Notes under the pieces: generated by a model
What the model was told of the DNA's origin: nothing
Seen by the model: the letters and a program-made list of their open reading frames with translations, nothing else
The model's database searches: none
From: Burkholderia pyrrocinia
Lineage (GTDB): Bacteria > Pseudomonadota > Gammaproteobacteria > Burkholderiales > Burkholderiaceae
Assembly (NCBI RefSeq): GCF_018417535.1
Contig: NZ_CP070978.1
Span: forward strand, 682,001-746,000
Direction of reading: 5' to 3'
Length of the DNA stretch: 64,000 nucleotides
Part shown: positions 51,618-60,427 of the stretch, one piece after another
How positions within the stretch are numbered: the stretch's first letter is position 1
How the letters are laid out: each line of letters starts with the position of its first letter
Program-made: the position numbers and the translations under genes

Positions 51618-52535
51618 ATGAAAATTAGCGATATCGACGCTTTTGCAGCAGTCGTCCGCTGCCAGACCCTGAGCCAGGCCGCGGCCGAGCTCGGGATGAC
51701 GCAGCCCGCGATCACGCGGCGCGTCCAGAATCTCGAGGAAGCGCTCGGCGTGATCCTGCTCGATCGCAACACGAAGCCGCCGCGCCCGACCGATATCGGC
51801 CGGCAGGTCGTCGAGCAGTGTCGCGCGATCCAGCGCGAAGTCGATGCGCTGCGCGAACTGACGGCCGGCCAGCAGCCGCCCGCCGGCGAATTCCGGATCG
51901 GGCTCACGCAGGGGCTCGGCGAACTGATGCTGCCCGCGCTCATCGCCGAACTCGCCGCGCAGTGGCCCGCGCTCGCGACGCAGGTCACGACCGCATGGGG
52001 CGGCATGCTCGTCGAGCGCGTCGCACGCCGCGAACTCGACGCGGCGCTCGTGTTCCTCGCGCGCGAGATGGTGCTGCCGGCGCAGGTCGAAGGCGCTCGG
52101 CTGCTGGCCACGCGGCTCGTCGCGGTCGGCCGCAAGGGCGACTGGCCGCGCCGCAGCTACCGGCTCGCCGATTGCCACGCGCGCGGCTGGGTGCTCAATC
52201 CCGACGGTTGCGGCTTTCGCGCGGGCCTGCGGCGCGCGCTCGACGCGCAGGGCCTGCCGATGCCGGTCACGCTCGACACCTACGGCCGCGACCTGCAACT
52301 GCAGAGCGTCGCGAACGGCTTCGGCATCGGGCTGATGCCGCTGCCGCTCGTCGAAGGCAGCCCGCTGCGCGACGCGCTCGAGATCGTGCCGCTCGCCGAT
52401 TTCAAGCCGCAGATCGATCTGTGGCTGCTGCGCCGGCACGATGCGGCCCGCTTCGACGCGCCGCTCGCGGCCATCGCCGCGCATGCGCGCACGGCGTTCG
52501 CGTTGCCCGAACAGACGCACGGCAAGGCTGCGTGA
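51618..52535 (+). CDS. LysR-family regulator (CysB/Cbl-like) of thiol metabolism
   Basis: 305 residues from the ATG at 51618. HTH (IDAFAAVVRCQTLSQAAAELGMTQPAITRRVQNLEEALGVILLDRNTKP) is complete; the effector domain includes GEFRIGLTQGLGELMLPALIAELAAQWP and FGIGLMPLPLVEG. It is divergent from the thiol dioxygenase with 74 bases between. Sulfur-metabolism control is inferred from the neighbours; sequence similarity to CysB is only at the family level. Confidence 0.9.
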   Translation: MKISDIDAFAAVVRCQTLSQAAAELGMTQPAITRRVQNLEEALGVILLDRNTKPPRPTDIGRQVVEQCRAIQREVDALRELTAGQQPPAGEFRIGLTQGLGELMLPALIAELAAQWPALATQVTTAWGGMLVERVARRELDAALVFLAREMVLPAQVEGARLLATRLVAVGRKGDWPRRSYRLADCHARGWVLNPDGCGFRAGLRRALDAQGLPMPVTLDTYGRDLQLQSVANGFGIGLMPLPLVEGSPLRDALEIVPLADFKPQIDLWLLRRHDAARFDAPLAAIAAHARTAFALPEQTHGKAA

Positions 52536-52596
52536 CCGGACGGGGCGGCGTCTGCATCGCGCCGCCCTGTTTGCTTGCGTGGCAGCGCTGCACCGC

Positions 52597-53943
52597 TCAC
52601 GCATCGTTTCGATCGCGTTCGACCTCGTTGCGTGACGCCCCGCCCGCCTCCGCTGTCGTTTCGCCCCGCCCCGCCGCTTCGAGCGCCGCACGCCCGGCCG
52701 CCACCGCGATCGCGTCGTCCTGCGGCGTATGCACGCGGCTGCACAGCACGTCGCGATAGTGGCGTTCGAGCGGATTGCCGCGGCTCAGCCCGTGGTTGCC
52801 CGACAGCTTCAGCGCCTGCTCGACCGCGCGGATCGCGTGCTCGGTCACGGTCCGCTTGACGAGGCCGCTCGTCGTGACCGACGGCGCGTTGCCGGCGTCG
52901 GTCCGCGCAATGTGATCGTCGAGCAGCACGCGGTTCGCATGCAGCCAGCCCTCGATTTCACCGACCGCCTCCTGCACGCGCGGCAGCGTCGCGAGCGGCG
53001 CGCCGAGCCCGCTCGGCGCACGCGTCGTCGCGAACCCGACCAGCCAGTCGCGCGATGCGCGCGCCACCGCGTCGTACAGGCTGCCGAGCAGCGCGACCAT
53101 CCACGCCTGCTGGTCGGCTTGCGCGTCGGCATCCGCATGGGTCGCGGCCGACACGGCCCACGCGTGCGGCGCACGCACGTCGACCGCATGGTCGGCCGGC
53201 AGCCGCACGTCGTCGAATACGACCTCGTGACTGCCCGATGCGCGCAGGCCGAGGTGATTCCAGCTTTCGATCACGCGGATGCGGTCGCCGTCCGCGTCGC
53301 GGTCGCGCGGCACGAGAAACACGCCGACGCGCGGCTCCGGTTCATCGGTACGCGCCCACACGGCCAGCCAGCGCAACGCCGGAATCCCGGTGCTGTACAG
53401 CTTGTGGCCGGACAGCCGCCAGCCGTCGCCGTCGCGGCGCGCAACAGTGTCAGGCAGGCCGCCGCGCGACGGCGAACCGAGCGCCGGCTCGACGCGCAGC
53501 GCGTTGATCAGCGCGCCGTGCGCGACCGCGCTGTCGAACACCGCACGCCGCACCGGTGCAGGCCAGCGGTTGTCGGCACGGCCGAGCGCGCGATGCTGCA
53601 GATACGTCATCGTCAGCACCAGCGCGGTCGCCGGGTCGGCACGCGCGACCGCGGCGACGATCCGGCTCGCCCGCGCAAGCGTCGCGCCCGCACCACCATG
53701 CTCGCGCGGCACGACCTGCGCGATCAGCCCCGCGCGATGCAGCCGCGCGAAGTTCTCGTGCGGAAAGCGGCCGTCGACGTCGTTGCGAGCGGCGTCGGCG
53801 GCGAGCTCGGGTGCGAGGCGGTCGAGCAGCGCGGCGACGCGCGCGTCTTCTGCATCGTCGGCATCGTCGGCGTCGTCGGCAGGCAGAAGGCGCAGCGAAG
53901 GCTGCTGCGGCGACTGTGAGGAAGCGGCAAGGCTGGCGGACAT
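52597..53943 (-). CDS. acyl-CoA dehydrogenase-like flavoprotein (SfnB/DszC family)
   Basis: 448 residues. The acyl-CoA dehydrogenase fold is clear: N-terminal helices (FPHENFARLHRAGLIAQVVPREHGGAG), middle barrel (GWRLSGHKLYSTGIPALRWLAVWART, VIESWNHLGLRASGSHEVVFDDVRLP) and the C-terminal helices (EQALKLSGNHGLSRGNPLERHYRDVLCSRVHTP). The catalytic Glu of true acyl-CoA dehydrogenases is not obvious, as in SfnB and DszC, which are flavin monooxygenases of sulfones and thiophenes. A DDADDADDAEDA stretch after residue 23 is coded by a 9-bp repeat. It is divergent from the LLM monooxygenase at 54228, so the two are likely coregulated for organosulfur use. Confidence 0.85.
   Translation of the reverse strand: MSASLAASSQSPQQPSLRLLPADDADDADDAEDARVAALLDRLAPELAADAARNDVDGRFPHENFARLHRAGLIAQVVPREHGGAGATLARASRIVAAVARADPATALVLTMTYLQHRALGRADNRWPAPVRRAVFDSAVAHGALINALRVEPALGSPSRGGLPDTVARRDGDGWRLSGHKLYSTGIPALRWLAVWARTDEPEPRVGVFLVPRDRDADGDRIRVIESWNHLGLRASGSHEVVFDDVRLPADHAVDVRAPHAWAVSAATHADADAQADQQAWMVALLGSLYDAVARASRDWLVGFATTRAPSGLGAPLATLPRVQEAVGEIEGWLHANRVLLDDHIARTDAGNAPSVTTSGLVKRTVTEHAIRAVEQALKLSGNHGLSRGNPLERHYRDVLCSRVHTPQDDAIAVAAGRAALEAAGRGETTAEAGGASRNEVERDRNDA
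53852..53878. repeat. 9-bp tandem repeat in the flavoprotein gene
   Basis: GCATCGTCG twice, then GCGTCGTCG, coding the Asp-Asp-Ala repeats near residue 25 on the minus strand. Copy-number change would add or remove whole Asp-Asp-Ala units without shifting the frame. Confidence 0.75.
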
Positions 53944-54112
53944 CGAGACGGATTCCCTGGGTAGTGCAAACGCGGCAACGCCGGCAATAGCGATGATCGA
54001 TCGTCACGCGGCGCGGGTTCGCGTGAAGTCGGCGATGCGTAACGTAACGCGCACCCGCCCGATCGTTCGTGAGCCCACAGCGTATGCGCAGCGCCCATCC
54101 ACCCAAACCATG

Positions 54113-54131
54113 CAAATCTGATATTCAAATC
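54113..54131. promoter_or_regulatory. CAAATC direct repeat in the AcdH-like/LLM divergent region
   Basis: CAAATC at 54113 and 54126 (13-base spacing) lies in the only AT-rich part (54110-54160) of the 284-base divergent gap. The region should hold one or both promoters; the repeat is a weak regulatory candidate. Confidence 0.35.
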
Positions 54132-54227
54132 GGGATTGATTATTTCCATTCCGCATGATCGCGGCGTTAACCTGCGCTCCATTCCTGCCCGGCCGTGCGC
54201 CGGGCCGTCCCTGCACCGGAGACCCAG

Positions 54228-55313
54228 ATGAGCGTCGAATTCATCGGCATGATCCAGAGCCAGAAGCAGTCGGAAATCCACCCGGCGTCCGGCCCCGTGG
54301 TCGATCCCGACTATGTGCGCGACTTCGCGCGCGCCCACGAAACGGCCGGCTTCGACCGGATCCTCGTGCCGCATCACTCGACCGGCCCGTCGGCGACGCT
54401 GACGATCGCGTTCGCGGCGGCCGCGACCGAGCGCATCCATTTCATGCTCGCGCATCGCCCGGGCTTCACCGCACCGACGCTCGCCGCGCGGCAGATCGCG
54501 ACGCTCGACCAGTTCAGCCGCGGCCGGCTCGCCGTGCACTTCATCTCCGGCGGCTCGGACAGCGAGCAGCAACGCGACGGCGATTTCCTCGACCACGATG
54601 CGCGCTATGCGCGTACCGACGAATACCTCGGCATCCTGCGGCGGATCTGGACCGAAGCGCAGCCGTTCGATCACGACGGCGCGCACTACCGGTTCAAGCA
54701 GGGCTTCTCTGAAGTGAAGCCGTTCCAGCAGCCGCATGTGCCGATCTACTTCGGCGGCGCATCGGAAGCCGCGCTCGCGGTGGCCGGCAAGCACGCGGAC
54801 GTCTATGCGCTGTGGGGCGAATCGCTCGACCAGGTGCGCGACCTGACGACGCGCGTGCGCGCCGAAGCCGCGCAGCACGGCCGGCAGGTGCGTTTCTCCG
54901 TATCGTTCCGGCCGATCCTCGCCGCGACCGAGGACGAAGCGTGGGCGCGCGCGTATCGCATCCTCGACGAAACGCGCCGGCTGCGCGAAGCGGCCGGCCT
55001 CGGCGCCGGCGGCCCGCAGCAGAGCGAAGGTGCGCGCCGCCTGCTCGCCGCGGCCGAACGCGGCACGCGCGTCGACAAGCGGCTGTGGACCGAGATCGCG
55101 AAGCTCACCGGCGCGCGCTCGAACTCGACGGCGCTCGTCGGCACACCCGAACAGGTCGCCGACGCGCTGCTCGACTACTACGACCTCGGCGTGACGACGT
55201 TCCTGATCCGCGGCTTCGATCCGCTGGAAGACGCGATCGACTACGGCCGCGAACTGATTCCGCGCGTGCGCAGCGCCGTCGCCGCACGCGACGCGGCGCT
55301 GCGCGCCGCATGA
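54228..55313 (+). CDS. LLM-class flavin monooxygenase (SsuD/alkanesulfonate monooxygenase-like)
   Basis: 361 residues. Bacterial luciferase-type TIM barrel: SVEFIGMIQSQKQSEIHP, GFDRILVPHHSTGPSATLTIAFAAAATERIHFMLAHRPGF, QIATLDQFSRGRLAVHFISGG, PHVPIYFGGASEAALAVAGKHADVYALWGE. This arrangement matches alkanesulfonate monooxygenase, which uses reduced FMN and O2 to release sulfite from sulfonates. No NADH:FMN reductase gene adjoins. It is the first gene of an eight-kilobase run with an aldolase-like gene, an ABC transporter, a cytochrome and a second binding protein. Confidence 0.92.
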   Translation: MSVEFIGMIQSQKQSEIHPASGPVVDPDYVRDFARAHETAGFDRILVPHHSTGPSATLTIAFAAAATERIHFMLAHRPGFTAPTLAARQIATLDQFSRGRLAVHFISGGSDSEQQRDGDFLDHDARYARTDEYLGILRRIWTEAQPFDHDGAHYRFKQGFSEVKPFQQPHVPIYFGGASEAALAVAGKHADVYALWGESLDQVRDLTTRVRAEAAQHGRQVRFSVSFRPILAATEDEAWARAYRILDETRRLREAAGLGAGGPQQSEGARRLLAAAERGTRVDKRLWTEIAKLTGARSNSTALVGTPEQVADALLDYYDLGVTTFLIRGFDPLEDAIDYGRELIPRVRSAVAARDAALRAA

Positions 55314-55333
55314 CGCCAACGGAGCCGCACGCC

Positions 55334-56173
55334 ATGTCCGCCGTCCTCGCCACGCCCGTTCGCACCGCATCGGGCCTCGTGCTCGCCGAAGCGCCGCGCC
55401 AGCATTTCTGGTTCGACCCGCCCGCGCCGCGCATCGACGTCGCCGCCGAACGCCGCCACCGGCAGGAGCGGCTCGCGGCCGCGTTCCGCCTGTTCGCGCG
55501 CTTCGGGTTCGCGTCGGGGCTCGCCGGCCACATCACCGCGCGCGATCCGGAGTTGCCCGACCACTTCTGGGTGAATCCGCTCGGCGTGCATTTCTCGCAG
55601 ATCAAGGTGTCCGACCTGCTGCTCGTCAACGCGCGCGGCGAAACCGCGATCGGCACGCGGCCGCTGAACAAGGCCGCGTTCGCGATCCATGCGGCGATCC
55701 ACGAAGCCCATCCGCACATCGTCGCCGCCGCGCATACGCATTCGACCTACGGCAAGGCGTGGTCGACGCTCGGCCGCCCGCTCGATCCGCTGACGCAGGA
55801 CGCGTGCGTGTTCTACGAGGATCACGCGCTGTTCGACGACTTCACGGGGATGGTCGTCGACACCAGCGAAGGCGCGCGGATCGCACACGCGCTCGCGAAG
55901 CCGGACGGCAGCACGCACAAGGGCGCGATCCTGAAGAACCACGGGATCCTGACGGCCGGCCCGACGGTCGAGGCCGCCGCGTGGTGGTACATCGCGCTCG
56001 ACAACGCCGCGCACACGCAGTTGCTGGCCGAAGCGGCCGGCACGCCGCAGCCGATCGATCATGCGACCGCGCGCCACACGCACGGCCAGATCGGCGGCCC
56101 CGACGGTGCGCTGCATGCGTTCGGCAGCCTGTTCGCGCGCGTCGTCGCCGACGAACCCGACCTGCTCGACTGA
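55334..56173 (+). CDS. class II aldolase/adducin-family protein
   Basis: 279 residues from the ATG at 55334 (GGAG site). An in-frame ATG at 55310 overlaps the LLM stop and would add 8 residues. The fold is recognisable from LAAAFRLFARFGFASGLAGHITARDPELPDHFWVNPLGVHFSQIKVSDL, NKAAFAIHAAIHEAHPHIVAAAHTHSTYGKAWSTLGRPLDPLTQDACVFYEDHAL (metal His cluster) and AILKNHGILTAGPTVEAAAWWYIALDNAA. Family members are fuculose- or ribulose-phosphate aldolases and epimerases, or sulfolactaldehyde-type aldolases. An aldehyde or C-C cleavage step on the monooxygenase product would fit. Confidence 0.9.
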   Translation: MSAVLATPVRTASGLVLAEAPRQHFWFDPPAPRIDVAAERRHRQERLAAAFRLFARFGFASGLAGHITARDPELPDHFWVNPLGVHFSQIKVSDLLLVNARGETAIGTRPLNKAAFAIHAAIHEAHPHIVAAAHTHSTYGKAWSTLGRPLDPLTQDACVFYEDHALFDDFTGMVVDTSEGARIAHALAKPDGSTHKGAILKNHGILTAGPTVEAAAWWYIALDNAAHTQLLAEAAGTPQPIDHATARHTHGQIGGPDGALHAFGSLFARVVADEPDLLD

Positions 56174-56203
56174 GCGCCTATCCGCAAGCCCGGAGACCAC
56201 ACA

Positions 56204-57238
56204 ATGACCCAACCCACCGCACCGGCGCCGGCCGACGCGCACGACGACAAACGCCGCCGGCTGCTGCGCGCGGCCGGCGCCGCCGCGCTTGCCGCGCCCG
56301 CGATCACGCTCGGCCGCAACGCATGGTCCGCGCCGCCGCTGAAGAAGCTCACGTTCGCGTGGAACCAGAACGCGTTCTGCCTGACGCCGATCGTCGTCGC
56401 GCAGGAACGCGGCTTCTTCGAGAAGAACGGCCTGAAGGTCGAGCTGATCAACTACAGCGGATCGACCGACCAGTTGCTCGAATCGATCGCGACCGGCAAG
56501 GCCGATGCGGCGGTCGGGATGATCCACCGCTGGCTGAAGCCGCTCGAAGCCGGCTTCGACGTGAAGATCATCGGCAGCTCGCACGGCGGCTGCGTGCGGC
56601 TGCTCGGCGCGAAGGCGGCCGGCGTCACGACGCTGCAGGCGCTGAAGGGCAAGACGGTCGGCGTCAGCGATCTCGCCGCGCCCGGCAAGCATTTCTTCTC
56701 GATCCTCCTCGCGAAGAACGGGATCGATCCCGAGCGCGACATCACGTGGCGACAGTATCCGGCCGACCTGCTCGGCGTCGCGGTCGACAAGGGCGAGATC
56801 CATGCGATCGCCGACGGCGACCCGAATCTCTTCCTGCTCGAGAAGCGCAGCAACGGCGCGTATACCGAACTGGCGACGAACCTGTCCGGCGAATACGCGC
56901 GCAAGGTGTGCTGCGTGATCGGCGCGCGCGGCGATCTCGTGCGCAACGACCGGCCGTCGGCCGCCGCGCTCGCGCGCTCGATCGTGCAGGCCACCGAGTA
57001 CACGCACGACAACCCGAACGAGGCCGCGAAGGTGTTCGCGAAGTATTCGCCGAAGATCAGCCCCGAGGATCTGCGCAAGCTCTACGCGACGCTCACCTAT
57101 ACACATCACCCGACCAACGTCGACCTGCAGCAGGAAATCGCGTTCTATGCGGACGATTTCCGCCGCATCAGCGTGCTGAAGAAAAGCACGGACCCGCAGC
57201 GCTTCGCGCAGCAGGTCTATGCGAACGTGCTGGGGTGA
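56204..57238 (+). CDS. ABC transporter substrate-binding protein (nitrate/sulfonate/taurine type), Tat-like signal
   Basis: 344 residues. The N-terminus carries a twin-arginine-type stretch KRRRLLRAAGAAALAAPAITLGRNAWSA, with cleavage near residue 45. The mature part (LTFAWNQNAFCLTPIVVAQERGFFEKNGLKVELINYSGSTDQLLESIATGKADAAVG) is typical of SsuA/TauA/ThiY-type binding proteins (NMT1 family). The permease gene follows after 4 bases. The ligand is not known; the sulfonate class is suggested by the LLM gene. Confidence 0.9.
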   Translation: MTQPTAPAPADAHDDKRRRLLRAAGAAALAAPAITLGRNAWSAPPLKKLTFAWNQNAFCLTPIVVAQERGFFEKNGLKVELINYSGSTDQLLESIATGKADAAVGMIHRWLKPLEAGFDVKIIGSSHGGCVRLLGAKAAGVTTLQALKGKTVGVSDLAAPGKHFFSILLAKNGIDPERDITWRQYPADLLGVAVDKGEIHAIADGDPNLFLLEKRSNGAYTELATNLSGEYARKVCCVIGARGDLVRNDRPSAAALARSIVQATEYTHDNPNEAAKVFAKYSPKISPEDLRKLYATLTYTHHPTNVDLQQEIAFYADDFRRISVLKKSTDPQRFAQQVYANVLG

Positions 57239-57242
57239 CGCG

Positions 57243-58331
57243 ATGTCGACGATCGAACACGCTCCCACCGCAGCACCGGCCGGCGGCAGCGCCAGTGCCT
57301 CCACCGCATCCTTGCGCGTCGCCTGCACGGCCTGCGAAGCTACGCTGGCCGCCGACGCCCGCCGCGCCCGGACCTGGCCGACCGGCATCGCCGCTGCGCT
57401 CGCATGGGCCGCGCTCGGCGCGCTCACGCAACTGTGGCCGAACCGCGTCGTCGGCTTCAGCGACTGGGCTTACACGGACACGTTCGGCACGGCCGCGTGG
57501 TCGATCGCCGCGCTGCTGCTCGCCGCCGCGACGCTCGGCCATCTCGTCCCCGCCACACGCTCGCGGCTCGCGCGCGTGCGTCCGGCCGGCCCGTGGCTCG
57601 TCGCGCTGCCGCTCGTGCTCGCCGCATGGGAAATCGTCACCGCGAAAACCGGCTGGCTGCCGACGCCGTTCTTCGCGCCGCCGCAGGCGCTGATCGAGGT
57701 TTATGTCGACGACTGGCCGCGCCTGCTCGGCAGCGCCGGCAACACGCTGAAGCTGCTCGCGCTCGGGTTTGTTTACGGCGTCGCGGTCGGCTTCGCGGTG
57801 GGCGTGTCGATCGGCTGGTCGCGCCGGATCGGCTACTGGGTGCATCCGGTGCTGCGCGTGCTCGGCCCCGTGCCGGCCACCGCACTGCTGCCGCTCACGT
57901 TCTACTTCTTCCCGTCGAGCTATTCGGCCGCCGCGTTCCTGATCGCGCTGTCGACCGGCTTCCCGGTCGCCGTGCTGACGTGGTCGGGCGTCGCGAGCGT
58001 CAACCGGCAGTACTACGACGTCGCGCGCACGCTCGGCGCGAACGCGCGCTTCCTCGTGCTGCGCGTCGCGATTCCGGCCGCGCTGCCGCACGTGTTCGTC
58101 GGCATCTTCATGGGGCTGAGCGCGTCGTTCACGGTGCTGGTCGTCGCCGAGATGATGGGCGTCAAGTCGGGGCTCGGCTGGTACCTGAGCTGGGCGCAGG
58201 GCTGGGCATCGTACGTGAACATGTATGCGGCGCTGATCGTGATGGCGCTGCTGTTTTCCGGGCTGATCGCGCTGCTGTTCGCGGTGCGCGACCGCGTGCT
58301 CGCGTGGCAGAAGGGAACCGTCAAATGGTAA
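57243..58331 (+). CDS. ABC transporter permease (SsuC/TauC type) with long N-terminal extension
   Basis: 362 residues, about 100 longer than a usual SsuC. The C-terminal half has the classic binding-protein-dependent permease features (LLGSAGNTLKLLALGFVYGVAVGFAVGVSIGWSRR, VHPVLRVLGPVPATALLPLTFYFFP, VFVGIFMGLSASFTVLVVAEMMG), including the cytoplasmic EAA loop (ARTLGANARFLVLRVAIPAALPHV). The N-terminal extension adds two more helices (near residues 42-60 and 82-105). The stop overlaps the ATPase start by 7 bases. Confidence 0.92.
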   Translation: MSTIEHAPTAAPAGGSASASTASLRVACTACEATLAADARRARTWPTGIAAALAWAALGALTQLWPNRVVGFSDWAYTDTFGTAAWSIAALLLAAATLGHLVPATRSRLARVRPAGPWLVALPLVLAAWEIVTAKTGWLPTPFFAPPQALIEVYVDDWPRLLGSAGNTLKLLALGFVYGVAVGFAVGVSIGWSRRIGYWVHPVLRVLGPVPATALLPLTFYFFPSSYSAAAFLIALSTGFPVAVLTWSGVASVNRQYYDVARTLGANARFLVLRVAIPAALPHVFVGIFMGLSASFTVLVVAEMMGVKSGLGWYLSWAQGWASYVNMYAALIVMALLFSGLIALLFAVRDRVLAWQKGTVKW

Positions 58332-59140
58332 GCGCCGCCGTACTCGAACCGTCCGTTGCAGCTTCGTCCACCGTCACGGCACCGCGCGGTGCGCGCATCG
58401 ACATCCGCCGCGTGAGCCATGCATTCGACGGCCCCGGCGGCCCGCTGCCGGTGCTCGACGACGTCACGCTGTCGGTCGCGGCCGGCGAATTCGTCGCGCT
58501 GCTCGGCCCGAGCGGCTGCGGGAAATCGACGCTGCTGCGCCTCGTCGCGGGCCTCGACGCCGCGCGGCAAGGCACGATCGCGCAGGACGGCGTGCCGATC
58601 GAACGACCCGATCCGTCGCGCATCGTCGTGTTCCAGGACCCGACGCTGTACCCGTGGCGACGCGTGCGCGCGAACGTCGCGCTCGGCCTCGAAGCGCGCG
58701 GCGTGGCGCGGGTCGCGCAGCATCGCGTCGACGATGCGCTCGCGCGCGTCGGGCTGCAGGAATTCTCGAATGTGTTTCCGCATCAACTGTCCGGCGGGAT
58801 GGCGCAGCGGGTCGCGCTCGCCCGCGCGCTCGTCAACGATCCGCGCCTGCTGATTCTCGACGAGCCGCTCGGCAAGCTCGATTCGCTGACGCGACTCACG
58901 ATGCAGGCCGAGTTGACCACGCTGTGGCAACGCGACGGGTTCTCCGCGCTGCTCGTCACGCACGATGTCGAGGAAGCGCTGTTTCTCGCGCAGCGCGTGA
59001 TCGTGTTCGGGCCGCGTCCGGCACGGATCGTCGCCGAATTGCACGTCGACCTGCCCTACCCGCGCCATCGCGGCGACCCGCGCCTAGCCGAACTGCGCCA
59101 CGACGCGCTGCGGCATCTCGGGCTCGATGCGAGCTGGTAG
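58325..59140 (+). CDS. ABC transporter ATPase (SsuB/TauB type)
   Basis: 271 residues. Walker A GPSGCGKST (61-69), signature LSGGMAQRVALARAL, Walker B LLILDEPLGKLD, and the switch His in LLVTHDVEEALFLAQRV. The family is that of nitrate/sulfonate/taurine importers. It pairs with the permease (7-base overlap) and binding protein upstream. The cytochrome gene starts 50 bases later. Confidence 0.94.
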   Translation: MVSAAVLEPSVAASSTVTAPRGARIDIRRVSHAFDGPGGPLPVLDDVTLSVAAGEFVALLGPSGCGKSTLLRLVAGLDAARQGTIAQDGVPIERPDPSRIVVFQDPTLYPWRRVRANVALGLEARGVARVAQHRVDDALARVGLQEFSNVFPHQLSGGMAQRVALARALVNDPRLLILDEPLGKLDSLTRLTMQAELTTLWQRDGFSALLVTHDVEEALFLAQRVIVFGPRPARIVAELHVDLPYPRHRGDPRLAELRHDALRHLGLDASW

Positions 59141-59190
59141 ATGCAGGGTGCCGTTCGACGATGGGCCGCGGCGCGGCGGGAACGCGGCCG

Positions 59191-60390
59191 ATGAACGCGC
59201 CGCCGCTCTCCGACTGGACGCTCGCATTCCTGCAACTGCTGTATCGCGCGCAAATCGCGTTGACGCGCATGCTGCATGCGGTCGGCCTGACCGGCGACGC
59301 CGACGGTCAGGCCGCGTGGCCGTGGACGTACCGGATCGCGCTCGAGACGCTGCGCATCGACGCGGGCCTCACGCGGCAACTCGCGTTCGCCTGTGCGGTG
59401 ACGGCGCTGGCCGTGGCGCTCGGCGTCGTCGCGCTCGCTTCGCGCAAATGGCGCTTCGCATCCGCGATCGCCGCGATCGCCGTCGCATGGTTCGCACCAT
59501 GGCCGCCGTCGTCGCTATGGCTCGCGCCCGCGGTGCCGACGAGTTTCCAGCGCGATCCCGCGCCGTTTTCGGTGTCGAACGTGATGCACGGCGCGCATCT
59601 GTATGCGCAACACTGCACCGCCTGCCACGGCGCGGACGGCCGTGGCGAAGGGCCGCTCGCGGCCACGCTCGCGCACTGGCCGCCGACCTTTGCCGGCGCG
59701 CTGCTTGCGCGTCGCCTCGACGGCGAACTGTTCTGGCATGTGCGCCACGGCACGCACGACGAACACGGCGCGCCGACGATGCCCGGCTTCGCCGCGACGT
59801 TCGGCCCGCAGGACACGTGGGCCGTGCTCGACTACCTGAAAGCGCTCGCCGCCGGCAGCGGCGCGCAGGCGGAGGGCGCGTGGCCCGTGCCCGTCCCGCT
59901 GCCGGCGCTCGACGTACGCTGCGGCGGCGCCGCGCCTCAACCGCTCGATCGCTGGCGCGAAGGCCAGCGCGTGCGCATCGTCGCACTCGCGCCAGGCGCC
60001 GCGCCGCCGCCGGAAGATGCGCGCTGGCAAACCTTGCTCGTCACCGCACGGGGCGCGTCCGTGCCGCCGGCAACCGGCACGCGTGCGAACTGCGTCGCGT
60101 CGACGCCCGATGCGTGGCTTGCGTTCGCGACGATTGCCGGCGTCGCACCCGACGCGCTCGGCGGTACGCAACTGCTCGCCGATCGGCGCGGCTGGCTGCG
60201 GGCGCGCGCGTTGCCGGGCAGCGCCGGCTGGTCGGATGCCGACCTGCTGTGCCGTTCCGATACCGCTGCACGGCCAGCCGCGCCCGCCGTGCCGGCCGCG
60301 CCCGCCGCGAACGGCGACCCGCTGACCGCGCTGCTGCTGCGCGTCGACGCGGAACCCGTACGCGACGTGCAGGCCGGGCTCCCGCACTGA
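59191..60390 (+). CDS. membrane-anchored c-type cytochrome of the sulfonate-type cluster
   Basis: 399 residues from the ATG at 59191 (an ATG at 59161 adds a Gly/Arg-rich leader). Two membrane helices (residues about 62-84 and 90-110) are followed by a cytochrome c domain with heme motif CTACH (142-146) and axial Met197 (PTMPGF). The remaining 190 residues are an unassigned periplasmic domain. Cytochrome c genes are unusual inside SsuABC/TauABC-type operons. It could accept electrons from a sulfite- or aldehyde-oxidising dehydrogenase, but none was seen in the window. It lies between the ATPase and a second binding protein, in the same orientation. Confidence 0.85.
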   Translation: MNAPPLSDWTLAFLQLLYRAQIALTRMLHAVGLTGDADGQAAWPWTYRIALETLRIDAGLTRQLAFACAVTALAVALGVVALASRKWRFASAIAAIAVAWFAPWPPSSLWLAPAVPTSFQRDPAPFSVSNVMHGAHLYAQHCTACHGADGRGEGPLAATLAHWPPTFAGALLARRLDGELFWHVRHGTHDEHGAPTMPGFAATFGPQDTWAVLDYLKALAAGSGAQAEGAWPVPVPLPALDVRCGGAAPQPLDRWREGQRVRIVALAPGAAPPPEDARWQTLLVTARGASVPPATGTRANCVASTPDAWLAFATIAGVAPDALGGTQLLADRRGWLRARALPGSAGWSDADLLCRSDTAARPAAPAVPAAPAANGDPLTALLLRVDAEPVRDVQAGLPH

Positions 60391-60427
60391 ATTCCCGAAC
60401 CCTTCTTTCGATCGACCCAACTTCACG

